Below, piece after piece: positions 62,376 through 64,000 of a stretch of 64,000 bases of DNA. A model generated the notes under the pieces. That model saw nothing but the letters and a program-made list of their open reading frames with translations. It had not been told where the DNA came from and ran no database searches. The translations under genes were made by a program, and so were the position numbers. This DNA is from Streptomyces sp. TS71-3. GTDB taxonomy: Bacteria; Actinomycetota; Actinomycetes; Streptomycetales; Streptomycetaceae. The DNA lies in the NCBI RefSeq assembly GCF_018327685.1, contig NZ_BNEL01000001.1, positions 124,001 through 188,000 on the forward strand, written 5' to 3'. Each line of letters begins with the position of its first letter. The first letter of the stretch is position 1.

Positions 62376-64000
62376 TTGGACACCACTGTCAAGGCCCAGG
62401 ACGCCAACGGATCGGTCACGGCCGCGCCTTCCTCGGCCAGTGGCCTACAGCCGTTCCTGCACGACGCGGTCGTCACGCTGTACGCGCCGAGCTTCGTGGT
62501 CTCGCACGCGGACGGTCAGATCGGCGACGGCGTGGACGGCTTCTACCACGGCGATCGCAGGGCGCTGTCCCGGCTGAGCGTCGCCGTGGACGGAGTCCCC
62601 CTGGCGCCGCTCGGCGGTGGGCTCCGGGCGGCCGACGGCGCTGACTTCCGGTCGGTGCTGCGGGGGCTCGGCGAGGTCACGCCGGATCCGGCGGTCGCGC
62701 TGTACCGCCGCCGGAGCGTGGCCGCGGGCCGGCTGGCGGAGGTGCTGGAGGTGGTCAACGCCGGCACGCAGCACGTCCGCTTCGGGCTGGTGGTCGTGGC
62801 GGGTACGGACCTCGCCTCGATGGAGGCGGTGAAGACGGGGCGCTTCCCGGCCGCCGTCCCGGCCAGCGGAGACGGAGAGGGTGAGAGGGGTGAAGGGGAC
62901 GAAGGGGGCAACGCCGGCCTGGCGTGGTCGGCCGACGGGTTCGACGTCCGCCTGGTCAGCGAACCCGCGCCGGACACGCTGGAGGTCGCGGAGGGCCGGC
63001 TGTCGTACGACGTCGAGCTGGCGCCGGGCGCCACGTGGACCGCGACGCTGCGCTGCACCGCGGCGCACGCGGACGGCGACCAGTTCCCCGCGGCCCCCGC
63101 GAGCGCCGTACCGTGGCGCACCCCGGTCCTGCGCAGCACGGACCGCCGCTTCGAGACGTGGCTGGACCAGTCGCTCGCCGACATGGACCGCCTGCGCCTG
63201 ACGGACCCGCGCTCGGGTGAGCGGGGCGCGGGGCGTGGTGCCGCGGGGCGTGGTGCCGCGGGGCGTGGTGCCGCGGGGCGTGGTGCGGAGACGGGCCCGG
63301 CGGAGCACGCGGGAGGCTCGGAGGCCGGGGGCGGTGTGGACCAGTTCCTGTCCGGCGGCGCCCCGTGGTACCTGACGCTCTTCGGCCGCGACTCGCTCTG
63401 GGCCGCCCGCATGATGCTCCCGCTCGGCACCGACCTCGCGGCCGGCACGCTGCGCACGCTCGCCCGCCGGCAGGGCGCGGTGACCGACCCGGCCACGGAG
63501 GAGCAGCCCGGCAAGATCCTGCACGAGGTACGCCGCGGCACGCAGGAGTTCGGGGAGGCGTCGACCCTCCCGCCGGTGTACTACGGCACGGTGGACGCCA
63601 CACCCCTGTGGATCTGCCTGCTGCACGACGCATGGCGCTGGGGCATGGCCCATGACGAGGTCGAACGGCTGCTGCCGCACGCCGAGTCCGCCCTCGCCTG
63701 GATGCGCGACCACGGAGCCGCGGGCGGCGACGGCTTCCTCAAGTACGTCGACGGGACCGGCCGCGGCCTGGCCAACCAGGGCTGGAAGGACTCCGGGGAC
63801 GGCATCCGCCACCGCGACGGCCGCCTCGCCGACCCGCCCATCGCGCTGTGCGAGGTCCAGGCGTACGCCTACGAGGCCGCGCGAGGCGGGGCCGCGCTGC
63901 TGCGGGCGTTCGGCCGGCCGGGCGCGGACGCGTGGGACGAGTGGGCACAGCGGCTGGCGACCCGCTTCCGCGAACGTTTCTGGGTCGAGGACGCGCGGGG
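62376..64000 (+). CDS. Glycogen-debranching-type glucosidase, N-terminal part
   Basis: The gene continues past the window; 541 codons are visible. The N-terminal domain (LQPFLHDAVVTLYAPSFVVS, GVDGFYHGDRRALSRLSVAV) is the typical debranching-enzyme N-terminal domain. It leads into an alpha/alpha barrel (GAPWYLTLFGRDSLWAARMM, LPPVYYGTVDATPLWICLLH, NQGWKDSGDGI) of the amylo-alpha-1,6-glucosidase type. No ATG or GTG fits; the TTG at 62376, ten bases after GAGAGG, is the best start. A 15-bp DNA repeat codes GRGAA units inside a linker (63227-63290). It likely cleaves branched alpha-glucans or related oligosaccharides imported by the ABC system. Confidence 0.85.
   Translation, partial: MDTTVKAQDANGSVTAAPSSASGLQPFLHDAVVTLYAPSFVVSHADGQIGDGVDGFYHGDRRALSRLSVAVDGVPLAPLGGGLRAADGADFRSVLRGLGEVTPDPAVALYRRRSVAAGRLAEVLEVVNAGTQHVRFGLVVVAGTDLASMEAVKTGRFPAAVPASGDGEGERGEGDEGGNAGLAWSADGFDVRLVSEPAPDTLEVAEGRLSYDVELAPGATWTATLRCTAAHADGDQFPAAPASAVPWRTPVLRSTDRRFETWLDQSLADMDRLRLTDPRSGERGAGRGAAGRGAAGRGAAGRGAETGPAEHAGGSEAGGGVDQFLSGGAPWYLTLFGRDSLWAARMMLPLGTDLAAGTLRTLARRQGAVTDPATEEQPGKILHEVRRGTQEFGEASTLPPVYYGTVDATPLWICLLHDAWRWGMAHDEVERLLPHAESALAWMRDHGAAGGDGFLKYVDGTGRGLANQGWKDSGDGIRHRDGRLADPPIALCEVQAYAYEAARGGAALLRAFGRPGADAWDEWAQRLATRFRERFWVEDAR

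Overview
The window is high-GC actinobacterial DNA, almost certainly from a Streptomyces chromosome. The evidence is strong third-position GC, GTG and TTG starts, whiJ/abaA-type XRE-DUF397-ATPase loci, a DasR-type operator in front of nagKA, and a gene order (cdgB - nagKA - otsB/otsA - gpgS - thrC - sulfur-carrier gene - csp - groEL2) that, from memory, matches a conserved core segment of Streptomyces chromosomes. All names rest on reading motifs and family resemblance; no database search was run.

Region 1 (1-18.3 kb, core). This holds the end of a diguanylate cyclase, a membrane carbohydrate-binding protein, a PfkB sugar kinase, the coupled nagK-nagA pair under a dre-like site, a frameshifted DUF3263 gene, a membrane-tethered PstS-like protein, otsB and otsA, and gpgS. 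It continues with a SAM-I riboswitch leading into a threonine-synthase-like enzyme and a ThiS/MoaD-like sulfur carrier, then a cold-shock gene, a six-copy tandem array and groEL under two CIRCE elements. Region 2 (18.3-30.2 kb) has a VOC protein, a first XRE-DUF397 locus, an F420/FMN-type oxidoreductase, a secreted-repeat lipoprotein, a flotillin with a soluble NfeD-like partner, a LysR-MFS pair, a free UTRA domain and a large APC transporter. Region 3 (30.2-45.8 kb) has a 14-helix MFS pump, an orphan proteasome beta subunit, membrane and secreted proteins, a decayed VapBC45-like module, a second XRE-DUF397-ATPase locus, a beta-lactamase-like esterase, an ECF41 sigma factor with its CMD partner, and an SDR/CGNR pair facing a 32-bp palindrome. 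Region 4 (45.8-57.5 kb) carries a methyltransferase, a LysR regulator, an epimerase-like SDR, a PAS-GAF-PP2C phosphatase, gene remnants, small membrane and lipoproteins, and a ferritin-like gene split by a stop codon. Region 5 (57.6-64 kb) is a sugar-uptake locus: LacI regulator, binding protein, two permeases, and a divergent debranching-type glucosidase that runs off the window.

Two themes stand out. First, the riboswitch - threonine-synthase paralogue - sulfur carrier unit looks like a sulfur/methionine module rather than threonine biosynthesis. Second, the window is full of tandem repeats. Some are intergenic, including a dispersed GCGCGGGGAACTGCGC family with about 14 copies. Others sit in coding regions as low-complexity insertions, and several coincide with frameshifts. 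In addition two genes carry single in-frame stop codons. These could be real decay, slippage variation, or assembly error.
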